From positions 97,288 to 161,287 of the forward strand of contig NZ_SUKF01000006.1 of assembly GCF_005047655.1 (NCBI RefSeq): a stretch of DNA of 64,000 nucleotides. The letters run 5' to 3'. Both the position numbers and the translations under genes were made by a program. The notes beneath the pieces were generated by a model, which was not told the DNA's origin, made no database searches, and worked only from the letters and a program-made list of their open reading frames with translations. The stretch is from Sinimarinibacterium arenosum (GTDB taxonomy: Bacteria; Pseudomonadota; Gammaproteobacteria; Nevskiales; Nevskiaceae). Shown in pieces: positions 1-9,414 of the stretch (position 1 is the first letter of the stretch; the number at the start of each line of letters is the position of its first letter).

Positions 1-963
1 GGCTCTGAGGGCGTGCTGCCGGAAGACGAGCAGGTCTGCATCGACACCGCACGTCAGGTCGGCTATCCGGTGCTGATCAAGGCCGCAGCCGGCGGCGGCG
101 GTCGTGGCATGCATGTAGTGCGAACCGAGGATGAGCTGCTCGAGAAAATCCAGCTGGCCCGCACCGAGGCACAGCAGGCGTTTCGTGACGGCAGCGTGTT
201 CATGGAGAAGTACCTGGAGACGCCACGCCACGTCGAATTCCAGGTGCTGTCGGACGGCCAGGGCAATGCTGTTCATCTAGGCGAACGCGACTGCTCGATG
301 CAGCGCCGGAATCAGAAAGTCGTCGAGGAATCCCCGGCGCCCGGAGTCACCGACGCACAGCGCGCCGAAATCGGTGCGCTGTGCGTCAACGCCTGCAAAC
401 GCATCGGCTACCGCGGCGCCGGCACCTTCGAGTTCCTGTACGAGAACGGCCAATTCTTTTTCATCGAAATGAACACCCGCATCCAGGTCGAACATCCGGT
501 CACCGAGATGGTGACCAGCGTCGACCTCATCCGCGAGATGATTTCGATCGCAGAGGGGAAGCCGCTTTCCCTGAAGCAGGAAGACATAGAATTCCGCGGC
601 CACTCGATCGAATGCCGCATCAACGCCGAGCACTCGCGCACCTTCGTGCCGTCGCCGGGCGAGATCAAGAAATATCACGCCCCCGGTGGACCGGGCGTGC
701 GCCTCGACTCGCACTGCTACGCCTGTTACCGGGTGCCGCCGCACTACGATTCGATGATCGGCAAGCTGATCACCTGGGGCCCGAACCGTACATCGGCGAT
801 CGCGCGCATGCGCCAGGCGCTGGCCGAAATGGTGATCGAAGGCATCAACACCAATATCCCCCTGCAGCGCCGCATCATGGCTGACGAGGTTTACTGCGAC
901 GGCCTGCACCACATCCATTACCTGGAAACACTGCTGGGCCAGTGGATGCAGGAAAGCGAATAG
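1..963 (+). CDS. accC: Biotin carboxylase subunit of acetyl-CoA carboxylase, C-terminal part (5' end outside window)
   Basis: The ATP-dependent carboxylation of biotin on AccB, the first half-reaction of malonyl-CoA synthesis in the cytoplasm. The reading frame is open from base 1, so about the first 130 residues of a normal ~450-residue protein are missing. Seen in order: the glycine-rich ATP-grasp loop ([14 protein letters not shown]), the substrate/metal segment [17 protein letters not shown], and the biotin carboxylase C-terminal domain ([15 protein letters not shown] to [13 protein letters not shown]). These follow E. coli AccC closely to the end. A strong terminator starts 27 bases after the stop, so this is the end of its transcript; accB is expected just upstream of the window. 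Confidence 0.97.
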   Translation, partial: GSEGVLPEDEQVCIDTARQVGYPVLIKAAAGGGGRGMHVVRTEDELLEKIQLARTEAQQAFRDGSVFMEKYLETPRHVEFQVLSDGQGNAVHLGERDCSMQRRNQKVVEESPAPGVTDAQRAEIGALCVNACKRIGYRGAGTFEFLYENGQFFFIEMNTRIQVEHPVTEMVTSVDLIREMISIAEGKPLSLKQEDIEFRGHSIECRINAEHSRTFVPSPGEIKKYHAPGGPGVRLDSHCYACYRVPPHYDSMIGKLITWGPNRTSAIARMRQALAEMVIEGINTNIPLQRRIMADEVYCDGLHHIHYLETLLGQWMQESE

Positions 964-989
964 CCGGTGCCCGGAGTGACGCAGACCCC

Positions 990-1021
990 GAAGCCCCGGT
1001 CGCAACCGGGGCTTCGTCTTT
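990..1021 (+). terminator. Rho-independent terminator after accC
   Basis: A perfect 10-bp stem, GAAGCCCCGG (990-999) with CCGGGGCTTC (1006-1015), and a 6-base loop, followed by GTCTTTG. It lies between the accC stop and the recQ start, so recQ is not a simple read-through partner of accC. Confidence 0.85.
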
Positions 1022-1037
1022 GCAGCGGCCCCAGCGC

Positions 1038-2897
1038 ATGACTGCCGACCATGTTGCCGAGACGCTGAAGCATCGCTTCGGTTTTGACGCCTTTCGTCCG
1101 GGTCAGGAAGCAGTGGTGCGCGACGCCCTGGCGGGCCGCGATCTGCTGGCGATCATGCCGACCGGCGGCGGCAAATCACTGTGCTTCCAGCTGCCGGCCC
1201 TGCTGCGCCCCGGCGTGACGCTGGTGGTTTCACCACTGATTGCGCTGATGCAGGATCAGGTCCGCCTGCTGGACGACATGGGCATTCCGGCAACCTTCCT
1301 GAACTCCAGCCTGGACGGCGCCGAGAACGCGCGGCGCCAACGCGCACTGCTGGCGGGGGAGTTCCGTCTGCTGTATCTGGCGCCGGAGCGCCTGTTGATG
1401 CCGGAGTTCGTCAACGGACTGCTGACGGAACTGGCCGGCAGTGTCGGCCTCTCTGCGCTGACCATCGACGAAGCGCATTGCGTGTCCGAATGGGGACACG
1501 ATTTTCGCCCTGAGTACCGCCAGATCCGGCGCATCCGCGAATACCTGCCCGAAATGCCGTGCTGGGCATTCACGGCAACCGCCACCGAGCGTGTGCGCGG
1601 CGACATCGTGGCGCAACTCGGACTGCGCGACGCTGCAGTGCATGTCGCCAGCTTCGACCGCCCCAACCTGTATTACGCGGTCAAGTTCAAGGACAAACAC
1701 AGCTACCCCGAGCTGCTGCAGCAGGCGCGCAGCGGCGGCTCCGGCATCATCTACTGCCTTTCGCGCAAGCGCGTTGAAGAACTTGCAGGCCGTCTGCAGG
1801 CCGACGGCATCGATGCTTTGCCGTATCACGCCGGTCTCGACGGCGAGACCCGGCGCATTCACCAGGATCGCTACATCCGCGACGATGTCCAGGTCATGGT
1901 GGCGACGATTGCCTTCGGCATGGGCATCAACAAGCCGGACGTCCGCTGGGTCACCCATTTCGACCTGCCGCGCACGATCGAGGGCTATTACCAGGAAGCC
2001 GGGCGCGCCGGGCGCGACAATCTGCCCAGCCGCTGCACCTTGTATTTCGGCGCCGGCGACATCCACACCGCTGAATTCCTGATCGCACAGAAGCGCGACC
2101 CGGAAACCGGCGAGGCGCTGGAAGCCGAACAGCGCATCGCACGCCAGCAGCTGCGGCAGGTGCTCGACTATGCCGAAGCGACCGAATGCCGCCGCAGCAT
2201 CCAGCTGCGCTACTTCGGCGAGACCTTTCAGCCACCCTGCGGTGCCTGCGACAACTGCTGCGAACCTCGCACCGTCGAAGACCGCACGCTGGAAGCACAG
2301 CAGCTGCTGTCGTGCGTCGCCCGCCTGGCACAGCGCGGGCAACGTTTCGGCGGCAGTTACATCATCGATCTGTTGCGCGGCGCCGACACCGACAAGATTC
2401 GGCGCAACGGGCACACCGACCTGTCAACCTACGGGATCGGCGCCAGCCGCTCGCAGGACGACTGGCGCATCGTGCTGCGAGCCTTGCTGCATCAAGGTCT
2501 GCTGACGGAATCCCATGATGGCTTCCCGGTGCTGCAGCTCAATGCCGACAGCCGCAGCGTGTTGCGCGGTGAACGCCAGCTGCAGCTGGCACTGGCACCA
2601 CGCCCGGCACGTGGTCAGCGGCGCCGCGGCAAGACCGTGGAGTCCGGCGACTCCCCTGCCAACGATGCCCTGTTCGAAGAGTTGCGCAGCCTGCGCAAGC
2701 AGCTGGCTGTCGAGCGCAACGTTCCGCCGTATGTCGTGTTTTCCGACGCCAGTCTGCGAGCCATGGTGCAATCGCAGCCACGCACGCCGGAACAATTCGC
2801 CCAGATTCCTGGCGTCGGCGACCGCAAACTGGCCGAATATGGCGACGTCTTCACGGCCCTGATCCGCGAGTACGCCGAGCCGCCCACGCCGACCTGA
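1038..2897 (+). CDS. recQ: ATP-dependent DNA helicase RecQ
   Basis: A 3'-5' DNA helicase of recombination and fork repair, 619 residues. Visible parts: Walker A MPTGGGKSLCFQLPAL (about residues 37-52), DEAH box IDEAHCVSEWGHDF (about 140), helicase C-terminal lobe with YYQEAGRAGRDN, the RecQ zinc cluster (Cys around 383-410, ending CGACDNCC), a winged-helix region and a C-terminal HRDC domain (DASLRAMV to VFTALI). An in-frame ATG at 942 exists, but it overlaps accC and would put the accC terminator inside the gene. ATG 1038, just before the conserved HVAETLKHRFGFDAFRPGQ, is the better start, although no strong ribosome-binding site is seen. Confidence 0.96.
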   Translation: MTADHVAETLKHRFGFDAFRPGQEAVVRDALAGRDLLAIMPTGGGKSLCFQLPALLRPGVTLVVSPLIALMQDQVRLLDDMGIPATFLNSSLDGAENARRQRALLAGEFRLLYLAPERLLMPEFVNGLLTELAGSVGLSALTIDEAHCVSEWGHDFRPEYRQIRRIREYLPEMPCWAFTATATERVRGDIVAQLGLRDAAVHVASFDRPNLYYAVKFKDKHSYPELLQQARSGGSGIIYCLSRKRVEELAGRLQADGIDALPYHAGLDGETRRIHQDRYIRDDVQVMVATIAFGMGINKPDVRWVTHFDLPRTIEGYYQEAGRAGRDNLPSRCTLYFGAGDIHTAEFLIAQKRDPETGEALEAEQRIARQQLRQVLDYAEATECRRSIQLRYFGETFQPPCGACDNCCEPRTVEDRTLEAQQLLSCVARLAQRGQRFGGSYIIDLLRGADTDKIRRNGHTDLSTYGIGASRSQDDWRIVLRALLHQGLLTESHDGFPVLQLNADSRSVLRGERQLQLALAPRPARGQRRRGKTVESGDSPANDALFEELRSLRKQLAVERNVPPYVVFSDASLRAMVQSQPRTPEQFAQIPGVGDRKLAEYGDVFTALIREYAEPPTPT

Positions 2898-3032
2898 ACC
2901 GAACAGGTCGTCCCCGCCGGTTCGCCCGCCGCACTGCAACATCTGGCGCAGCGGCAATAGCCAGCACCGCGCCGGCGCCGGATAATCGCCGGAATTGACC
3001 TTTCTAATGAACTCTTTTCAGGAGTGCTACAC

Positions 3033-4322
3033 ATGAAACCCATCGGCCGCAAAGTCGCAATCCTCGGTGGTTCGCGCATTCCGTTCGCGCGCTCCAACAC
3101 GGCGTATTCGACCAAGTCCAACCAGGAAATGCTGACCACGGCATTCAAGGGCGTGGTCGACAAGTTCCAGCTGCACGGCGAACGCCTGGGCGAAGTCCAG
3201 GCCGGCGCGGTGCTGAAACATTCGCGCGACTTCAACCTGTGCCGCGAGTCGGTGCTGTCCAGCGGCCTGGCCGCTGAAACCGCCGCCTGCGACATCCAGA
3301 TGGCCTGCGGCACCGGCCTGCAGGCCGCCATTGGCATCGCCAACAAGATTGCGCTGGGCCAGATCGACTCGGGCATCGCTGGCGGCGTTGATACCACCTC
3401 CGACGCACCGATCGCGGTCAACGACAAGCTGCGCAAGATCCTGCTCGAGGTGAACCGCGCCAAGACGGGCGGCCAGCGCCTGAAGGCGCTTGCGAAATTC
3501 CGTCCGGCCATGCTGTCTCCGGCCATTCCGACCAATGGCGAGCCGCGCACGCGCATGAGCATGGGCCAGCACTGCGAAGTCATGGCCAAGGAGTGGAAAA
3601 TCCGCCGCGAAGACCAGGATCTGCTCGCCTACGAATCGCACCAGAAGGCCGCCAAAGCCTATGAAGAGGGCTTCTTCAACGACCTGATCATTCCCTTCGG
3701 CGGCTTGGAGCGCGACAACAACCTGCGCGCCGATATCTCGCTGGAAAAGCTGGCCTCGCTGTCGCCGGTGTTCGATCGCAAGTCCGGCAACGGCACGATG
3801 ACCGCCGCCAACTCGACGCCGCTGACCGACGGCGCCTCGGCCGTGTTGCTTGCATCCGACGACTGGGCCAAGGCGCACGGCTTCAAGCCGATGGCGTATC
3901 TGACCCACGTCGAAACCGCCGCGATCGACTTCGCCGGCCCGAAGAAGGAAGGCCTGCTGATGGCGCCGGCCTACGCAGTGCCGCGCATGCTCGCGCGCGC
4001 CGGCATCAGCCTGCAGGATTTCGACTTCTATGAAATCCACGAGGCTTTCGCCGCACAGGTGCTGTGCACCCTGAAGGCCTGGGAAGACCCGGTGTTCTGC
4101 AAGGAACGCCTCGGCCTCGACGCGCCGCTGGGCTCGATCGATCGCAGCAAGATGAACGTCAAGGGCGGCAGCCTGGCTTCAGGTCACCCGTTCGCCGCCA
4201 CCGGCGGCCGCATCATTGCCTCGCTGGCCAAGATCATCCAGGCCAACGGCGGCGGCCGCGGACTGATCTCGATCTGCGCGGCCGGCGGCCAGGGCGTGGT
4301 TGCGATCGTCGAAGGGGCCTGA
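3033..4322 (+). CDS. Acetyl-CoA C-acyltransferase (thiolase, FadI-type)
   Basis: A thiolase of 429 residues that cleaves 3-ketoacyl-CoA or condenses acetyl-CoA. The acylated Cys lies in QMACGTGLQAA (about Cys92), the catalytic His in SGHPFAATGG (about 385) and the second Cys in CAAGGQG (about 415). The usual NEAFA box reads HEAFA, as in FadI and the mitochondrial trifunctional beta subunit, which points to beta-oxidation rather than the PhaA/AtoB type. The start at ATG 3033 is set by AGGAG eight bases upstream; a GTG at 3024 is less likely because it overlaps that site. It stands alone between recQ and a terminator, without a fadB/fadJ partner, so the exact substrate is open. Confidence 0.93.
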   Translation: MKPIGRKVAILGGSRIPFARSNTAYSTKSNQEMLTTAFKGVVDKFQLHGERLGEVQAGAVLKHSRDFNLCRESVLSSGLAAETAACDIQMACGTGLQAAIGIANKIALGQIDSGIAGGVDTTSDAPIAVNDKLRKILLEVNRAKTGGQRLKALAKFRPAMLSPAIPTNGEPRTRMSMGQHCEVMAKEWKIRREDQDLLAYESHQKAAKAYEEGFFNDLIIPFGGLERDNNLRADISLEKLASLSPVFDRKSGNGTMTAANSTPLTDGASAVLLASDDWAKAHGFKPMAYLTHVETAAIDFAGPKKEGLLMAPAYAVPRMLARAGISLQDFDFYEIHEAFAAQVLCTLKAWEDPVFCKERLGLDAPLGSIDRSKMNVKGGSLASGHPFAATGGRIIASLAKIIQANGGGRGLISICAAGGQGVVAIVEGA

Positions 4323-4350
4323 TCGTCAGCGCGACGAACCGCACCGCATC

Positions 4351-4385
4351 AACGAAAACCCGGCTTCTGGCCGGGTTTTTCGTTT
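4351..4385 (+). terminator. Rho-independent terminator after the thiolase gene
   Basis: Stem AACCCGG (4357-4363) with CCGGGTT (4371-4377), extended by A/T pairs on both sides, followed by TTTTTCGTTT. The flanking A and T runs mean it could act in either direction. Confidence 0.85.
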
Positions 4386-4464
4386 GCAGCTGAGGAACTT
4401 CCCGCAGTAGCCACGAGTACCAATTGGGCATAATCGGGCCGACTCAACGCCAACGGGGGACTGG

Positions 4465-5799
4465 ATGAGCGCAGCGCGGGAGCATTGGGGCAGCCGTTTC
4501 GGCTTCATCATGGCCGCGGCCGGATCAGCGGTCGGCATCGGCAATATCTGGCGCTTTCCTTACACCACCGGAAATAACGGTGGCGGCGCCTTCCTGCTGA
4601 TCTATCTGGCCATGGTGCTGGGCTTCGGCATCGCGCTGGCAACTGCCGAAATGCTGGTCGGCCGCAGTGCCCAGCGCAATCCGGTCGGCGCCTTTCGCAT
4701 CCTCGGCGGCAAGGGCTGGCCCCTGGTCGGCTATGCCGGCGCACTGACGGGCTTCGTGATCCTGTCGTTCTACATCATCGTTGCCGGCTGGACTCTGGCC
4801 TACATCTGGCTGATGGCCAGCGGTCAATTGCATACCACCGATCCGGAACAGCTGAACCAGGTTTTCGGCAGCTTCGTCGCCGATCCCGTCCGCCCCATCG
4901 CCTATTCTGCGCTGTTCATGGGTCTGACCGCATGGATTGTCGCCGGCGGTATCGCTCACGGCATCGAGCGCTGGAACAAGGTGCTGATGCCCTCGCTGTT
5001 CATCATCTTGCTGGTGCTGGTCGCACGCTCGTTGACACTGCCGGGCGGCATGGCCGGCGTCGAGTTCTACCTGAAGCCGGACTTCAGCAAAGTCACCGCA
5101 CACACTTTCTACGACGCGATCGCGCAAGTGTTCTTTTCCCTGTCGATCGGCATGGGCACCTTGCTGACCTACGGCTCGTATCTGTCCAAGAACGAACACC
5201 TGCCGAAGGCGGCACTGACGGTCGCGATGATTGATACCGGCGTTGCGGTACTGGCCGGATTGATGATCATGCCCGCGGTGTTTGCGTTCGGATTCAATCC
5301 CAGCGCCGGACCGGGCCTGACCTTCGTGACACTGCCGGCGGTATTCGCGTCGATGCCCGGCGGCGACCTGTTCGGCGTGCTGTTCTTCTCGCTGCTGGCG
5401 ATCGCCGCGCTGACTTCGGCGATCTCGATCCTGGAACCCATGGTGTCCTACTTCGTCGACGAGCATGCCGCGAGCCGTCACAAGACCGTGATCATCGCCA
5501 GCCTGGTGTGTTTCGCCCTCGGCATTCCCGCGTCGCTGTCGTTCGGACTCACCGCCGGCTTCACCATCGCCGGCAAGAACTGGTTCGACCTGATGGACTT
5601 CCTGGCCAACAACATCATGCTGCCGCTGGGGGGATTGCTGACCGCGATCTTCGTCGGCTGGGTCTGGAAGGACGCCGTCAAGGAACTGCGCAATCAAGGC
5701 GCTCTGAGTCTCAGGTGGGCACCACTGTGGTTGCTGGTACTGCGTTTCCTGGCACCCCTGGGCATTCTCTGGATCATGCTGTCGGCGTTGTTCGGCTGA
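4465..5799 (+). CDS. Sodium-dependent transporter, neurotransmitter:sodium symporter (SNF/NSS) family
   Basis: An inner-membrane sodium-coupled amino-acid-type transporter, 444 residues with about 11-12 hydrophobic segments. The N-terminus carries the family's first helix and sodium site, WGSRFGFIMAAAGSAVGIGN and then WRFPYTTGNNGGGAF. The start follows GGGGGACTGG. A CATAAT hexamer at 4429-4434 could be a -10 element, but no convincing -35 is seen. The next gene is also a sodium symporter, 39 bases downstream, so the pair is probably co-transcribed. The substrate cannot be read from sequence; bacterial members use tyrosine, tryptophan, leucine or alanine. Confidence 0.93.
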   Translation: MSAAREHWGSRFGFIMAAAGSAVGIGNIWRFPYTTGNNGGGAFLLIYLAMVLGFGIALATAEMLVGRSAQRNPVGAFRILGGKGWPLVGYAGALTGFVILSFYIIVAGWTLAYIWLMASGQLHTTDPEQLNQVFGSFVADPVRPIAYSALFMGLTAWIVAGGIAHGIERWNKVLMPSLFIILLVLVARSLTLPGGMAGVEFYLKPDFSKVTAHTFYDAIAQVFFSLSIGMGTLLTYGSYLSKNEHLPKAALTVAMIDTGVAVLAGLMIMPAVFAFGFNPSAGPGLTFVTLPAVFASMPGGDLFGVLFFSLLAIAALTSAISILEPMVSYFVDEHAASRHKTVIIASLVCFALGIPASLSFGLTAGFTIAGKNWFDLMDFLANNIMLPLGGLLTAIFVGWVWKDAVKELRNQGALSLRWAPLWLLVLRFLAPLGILWIMLSALFG

Positions 5800-5838
5800 C
5801 CTCGCGACGTCCCCTCACCGAACGGAACTGCTGACGCC

Positions 5839-7530
5839 ATGGAACGATTCTTCGCCGCACTCGACGCCATCAATGCCGTGATGCTGGGCGTGCCGACGCT
5901 GCTCGGTCTGCTGACCGTCGGCATCATTTTCACTGTGTGGACCCGATTCGGTCAGTGGCGCTCGCTGACCCATGGCGTGCAACTGGTGCGCGGCAAGGTG
6001 CCGGGTGTTTCCGGCCACGGCAAAGGCGCATTGACGCACTTCCAGGCGCTGTCTGCTGCGCTGTCAGCGACCGTTGGGCTCGGCAACATCGGCGGGGTGG
6101 CGATCGCGGTATCGATCGGCGGCCCCGGCGCGGTGTTCTGGATGTGGGTGGTCGGCATTGTCGGCATGGCGCTGAAAACCACCGAAGTGACCCTGGCCAT
6201 GCTGTTTCGCAACACCCACGACGTCGAAAACCCTCACGGCGGCACGATGTGGGTTGCCAAGAAGGGCTTCGCCGAGATTTCGCCGAAGCTCGCAACGGTC
6301 GGCGCATTGGCCGGAGCGGCGTTCACAATTCCGCTGATCCTGTTCGGCATTACCGGCGGCAACATGTTCCAGGCCTGGAATGCCGCGGAAATCGCACGCG
6401 CCTACTTCAGCGTGCCGACGTGGATTTCGGGCCTCGTCATGGCGGTGATTGTTGGCGCGGTGATCCTCGGCGGCATCAAGCGCATCGGCCACTTCGCCGG
6501 CGTGCTGGTCCCGCTGATGTGCGGCATCTACGTCGTCGCGTCGCTGTACGTGCTAGCAAGCAACCTGTCCGAGATCCCGGGCATTTTCGCGTTGATCTTC
6601 CGCTGCGCGTTCACGCCGTCCGAGGCCGGCGGCGCCTTTGTTGGCGCCGGCGTCGGAACCGCCTTCATCTTTGGAATGAAGCGCGCGCTGTTCTCGTCGG
6701 AAGCCGGCCTGGGCTCGGCGCCAATCGCGCACTCGGCCGTCAGAACACCTGAGCCGGTCACTGAAGGCGTGGTTGCCGGCCTTGAACCCTTCATCGACAC
6801 CATCGTCGTCTGCACCATGACCGCACTGGTGATCCTGATCACCGGGGTATGGAATCGCGGCCCGGTCGTGACCTGGGACAGCCCACCGGCGCTGGTGCAG
6901 TCGACCGAGGGTCAGTGGCTGCCGGAGGGATTGACCCTGCCCGCACCCTCGGCCACTTCGCTGAGCGACGGCGATCAGGTGTTTCTGGTGGTCGAAGACG
7001 ACAGCGGCGCACGCGCCAAGCTGTTCGGTACGGTGTCCGGCGAACCGACCCAGCGAAGCATTGCGTGGCGCGGACTCGAATCACCCGCCCAGGTGATCGA
7101 ATCCGGCATCTTTGCCGACTATCCGGGCTCGACGCTGACCGCCAAGGCTTTCGACAGCGTGCATCCGGGCCTGGGGCAATGGATGGTGACGCTGGCGGTG
7201 TGGCTGTTCGCGATCTCGACGATGATCACCTGGAGCTATTACGGCGAACAGGGGATCGTGTATCTGGCCGGTGAGCGCTGGGTCAAACCCTATCGCCTGG
7301 TCTGGTGCGTGCTGATCTTCGTGACCTGCCTGGGCTTCATCCGCACGGACGTCGAACTCGACACCGTGTCGACGGTGGCGCTGGGCTTCATGCTCGCGAT
7401 CAACCTGCCAACAATGCTGCTGCTCGGCTACAAGGCGATGCACGCATACCGGAGCTATTTTCAGCGCCTGGACGCCGGCACACTGGGCTCGTCGCGGCAT
7501 CCGCATTCTCCCGCCGATGCACCGGACTGA
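5839..7530 (+). CDS. Alanine/glycine:cation symporter (AgcS family) with a soluble insert
   Basis: A sodium- or proton-coupled small amino-acid symporter of the inner membrane, 563 residues. The AgcS signature is clear: LSAALSATVGLGNIGGVAIA, FSSEAGLGSAPIAH, and the late ITWSYYGEQGIVYL. Most family members have about 450-490 residues. The extra length is a hydrophilic block at roughly residues 338-430 (VVTWDSPPALVQSTEG to ESGIFADYPG), which replaces a short loop before the helix GLGQWMVTLAVWLF. It follows the NSS-family gene and is probably in the same transcript. The substrate is inferred from the family only. Confidence 0.93.
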   Translation: MERFFAALDAINAVMLGVPTLLGLLTVGIIFTVWTRFGQWRSLTHGVQLVRGKVPGVSGHGKGALTHFQALSAALSATVGLGNIGGVAIAVSIGGPGAVFWMWVVGIVGMALKTTEVTLAMLFRNTHDVENPHGGTMWVAKKGFAEISPKLATVGALAGAAFTIPLILFGITGGNMFQAWNAAEIARAYFSVPTWISGLVMAVIVGAVILGGIKRIGHFAGVLVPLMCGIYVVASLYVLASNLSEIPGIFALIFRCAFTPSEAGGAFVGAGVGTAFIFGMKRALFSSEAGLGSAPIAHSAVRTPEPVTEGVVAGLEPFIDTIVVCTMTALVILITGVWNRGPVVTWDSPPALVQSTEGQWLPEGLTLPAPSATSLSDGDQVFLVVEDDSGARAKLFGTVSGEPTQRSIAWRGLESPAQVIESGIFADYPGSTLTAKAFDSVHPGLGQWMVTLAVWLFAISTMITWSYYGEQGIVYLAGERWVKPYRLVWCVLIFVTCLGFIRTDVELDTVSTVALGFMLAINLPTMLLLGYKAMHAYRSYFQRLDAGTLGSSRHPHSPADAPD

Positions 7531-7587
7531 ATCCGAACAGGGTGACTGTGTCGTATGCGTCGACTTCACCCGGTAGACTGACGCCGC

Positions 7588-8676
7588 ATGCAACCCCCAA
7601 TCCCTCAACATCGCTCGGCTGATCGCATCGGCGTTCTGCTGGTCAACCTCGGCACGCCGGACGCACCGCAGGCAGGCGCAATCCGGCGCTATCTGCGCAG
7701 CTTCCTGTGGGATCCACGCGTGGTCGAGATCCCACGCCCGATCTGGTGGCTGATCCTGAATCTGGTCATTCTGCCGCTGCGACCGCGCAAGCTGGTCCAC
7801 AGCTACGCGTCGATCTGGACCGCACAGGGTTCACCGCTGCTGTCCATCGGCCGGCAACTGCAGCATGCGCTGCAGCATGCGCTGCAGCAACGTCTTGGCG
7901 AGTCTGCGGCGGTCGAACTCGCGATGCGCTACGGCTCACCCGGGATCGACACCGGCATCGCCGCCTTGCGCGAACGTGGCGCCGACAAACTGCTGGTGTT
8001 GCCGCTCTATCCTCAGTATTCGGCGACCACCACGGCATCCGTGTTCGATGCCGTGTACGACAATCTGCGTGAACAACGCTGGCCTCCGGAATTGCGCACG
8101 ATCAACAGCTATCACGACCGTCCGGACTACATCGAGGCACTGGCCGCCTCGGTACGCCAGCACTGGGACACTCACGGTCGCGGCGATCTGCTGATGATGT
8201 CGTTTCACTCGATCCCACTGCGTTGTCTGGAACTCGGCGACCCGTACTACTGCCACTGCCGTAAGACCGCGCGGCTGCTGGCAGAAGCCCTGTCGCTTGA
8301 ACCCGAACAGTACCGGGTCAGCTTCCAGTCACGCGTGGGTCGCGCCAAGTGGCTGCAGCCGTATACCGACAAGACCGTGGTCGAACTCGCCCACGACGGC
8401 GTGCGCAAGCTGGACGTGATCTGTCCCGGCTTCGCCGCAGATTGCCTTGAAACGCTGGAGGAAATTGCACTGCGCTATGCCCAGGATTTCCAGCAGGCTG
8501 GCGGTCAGCAGCTGCGCTACATCCCGGCACTGAACGATCAGCCCGCGCATGTCGATGCGCTGTTGGGCCTGATTCAACAACACCTGCAGGGCTGGTCCGG
8601 AGATGCAGCCTCTGCAACAGACGTCGGATTTCGCGACGCCCAGGCCGCAGCCGCGGTCCCGGTGCTATACGCCTGA
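7588..8676 (+). CDS. hemH: Ferrochelatase
   Basis: Inserts ferrous iron into protoporphyrin IX, the last step of haem synthesis, at the inner face of the cytoplasmic membrane; 362 residues. Visible family blocks are GVLLVNLGTPDAPQ at the N-terminus, LLVLPLYPQYSATTTAS, the metal-site His in MSFHSIPLRCLELGDPYYC (about His207), FQSRVGRAKWLQPYTDK and DVICPGFAADCLETLEEI with the conserved Glu. The C-terminal 25 residues are alanine-rich and not conserved. There is no obvious Shine-Dalgarno before ATG 7588, but the conserved block begins only about 13 residues in, so this start fits. It converges with the barrel gene on the other strand, 22 bases away. Confidence 0.97.
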   Translation: MQPPIPQHRSADRIGVLLVNLGTPDAPQAGAIRRYLRSFLWDPRVVEIPRPIWWLILNLVILPLRPRKLVHSYASIWTAQGSPLLSIGRQLQHALQHALQQRLGESAAVELAMRYGSPGIDTGIAALRERGADKLLVLPLYPQYSATTTASVFDAVYDNLREQRWPPELRTINSYHDRPDYIEALAASVRQHWDTHGRGDLLMMSFHSIPLRCLELGDPYYCHCRKTARLLAEALSLEPEQYRVSFQSRVGRAKWLQPYTDKTVVELAHDGVRKLDVICPGFAADCLETLEEIALRYAQDFQQAGGQQLRYIPALNDQPAHVDALLGLIQQHLQGWSGDAASATDVGFRDAQAAAAVPVLYA

Positions 8677-8698
8677 CGCAGCGACGTGGAACTGCGCT

Positions 8699-9289
8699 TC
8701 AGTCGGCGCCGTCCGTGACCGAACCGGAACGCCCCAGGGCCACAATGATGCTGGCGCGCATCAACACCTCGCCAATAATGCCGTCCCCATCGATTTCAGC
8801 GTCAAGCCACCGATAGCGCGCGTCGACGCCGAAACCGACGCGGCGCCCGAACGCCGCGGGGAATGACTGCAGGCCGACCCCGAACGCCAGGAACGGCCCC
8901 TCGCGATCGATGCCTGCATGGTCCAGCCTGTCGTTTGCATAACCGAGGCCGATGCCGACGTAGCGGGATAATGCGGCCGCGCGCGAGTAATAGAACTGCG
9001 TATCCAGCTGATACGCAGTCTCGGTCCACTGGTTCGGATCGCTCGGAGCATCCGCGTCAAAGTGCTGCCGTTGGACTGCTGCCTCGATGGACCAGAACCG
9101 GTTCAGAGGAACCCCCACCGACGCGAAATAGCCCACCCCGTTGCGACTGTCGCGGGCACTGTCGGAGACGACGTAAGCCGGGCCCGCAGCGATCGTCAGC
9201 GGCAGGTAAGACCCCTCGGCGTCCTGCGCATGCACGCCGGTCGCGACGCCCAATAGCAGCGCGGTAGCCAGCAGTGACCGGAGCTTCAT
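8699..9289 (-). CDS. Small outer-membrane beta-barrel-like protein
   Basis: A 196-residue protein with a clear signal peptide (MKLRSLLATALLLGVATGVHA, cleaved after AHA/Q-type site near residue 21). The rest alternates short amphipathic strands rich in Tyr, Phe and Gly (YFASVGVPLNRFWSIEAAV, FYYSRAAALSRYVGIGLGY, FGVGVDARYRWLDAEI-like segments), as in 8-stranded OmpA/OmpW-like barrels. I do not recognise a specific family or ligand. Upstream on its own strand there is a perfect TATAAT at 9386-9381, a candidate -10. An outer-membrane location is inferred from signal and strand pattern. Confidence 0.75.
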   Translation of the reverse strand: MKLRSLLATALLLGVATGVHAQDAEGSYLPLTIAAGPAYVVSDSARDSRNGVGYFASVGVPLNRFWSIEAAVQRQHFDADAPSDPNQWTETAYQLDTQFYYSRAAALSRYVGIGLGYANDRLDHAGIDREGPFLAFGVGLQSFPAAFGRRVGFGVDARYRWLDAEIDGDGIIGEVLMRASIIVALGRSGSVTDGAD

Positions 9290-9380
9290 CGAATATTTCC
9301 CCTTGTTCTGATTCGCAATAGCCCCCCCCGATACAGCAGCCCGAAGAAGGCCGGCGGAACCTGCGAAACGATGCGCCGCT

Positions 9381-9386
9381 ATTATA
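9381..9386 (-). promoter_or_regulatory. Candidate -10 element in the barrel/sohB divergent region
   Basis: The 125-bp region between the divergent barrel gene and sohB holds ATTATA on the plus strand, which reads TATAAT on the minus strand. No good -35 is seen at 16-18 bp, so only the hexamer supports it. The overlapping TATTAT on the plus strand could serve sohB. Confidence 0.35.
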
Positions 9387-9414
9387 CGGGCCCAAAAGTA
9401 ATGAACATCCGAAA

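Noticed and set aside
1230..2414. 394-residue open frame antisense to recQ
   Set aside because: High-GC antisense shadow: no family resemblance and fully opposite a well-conserved helicase.
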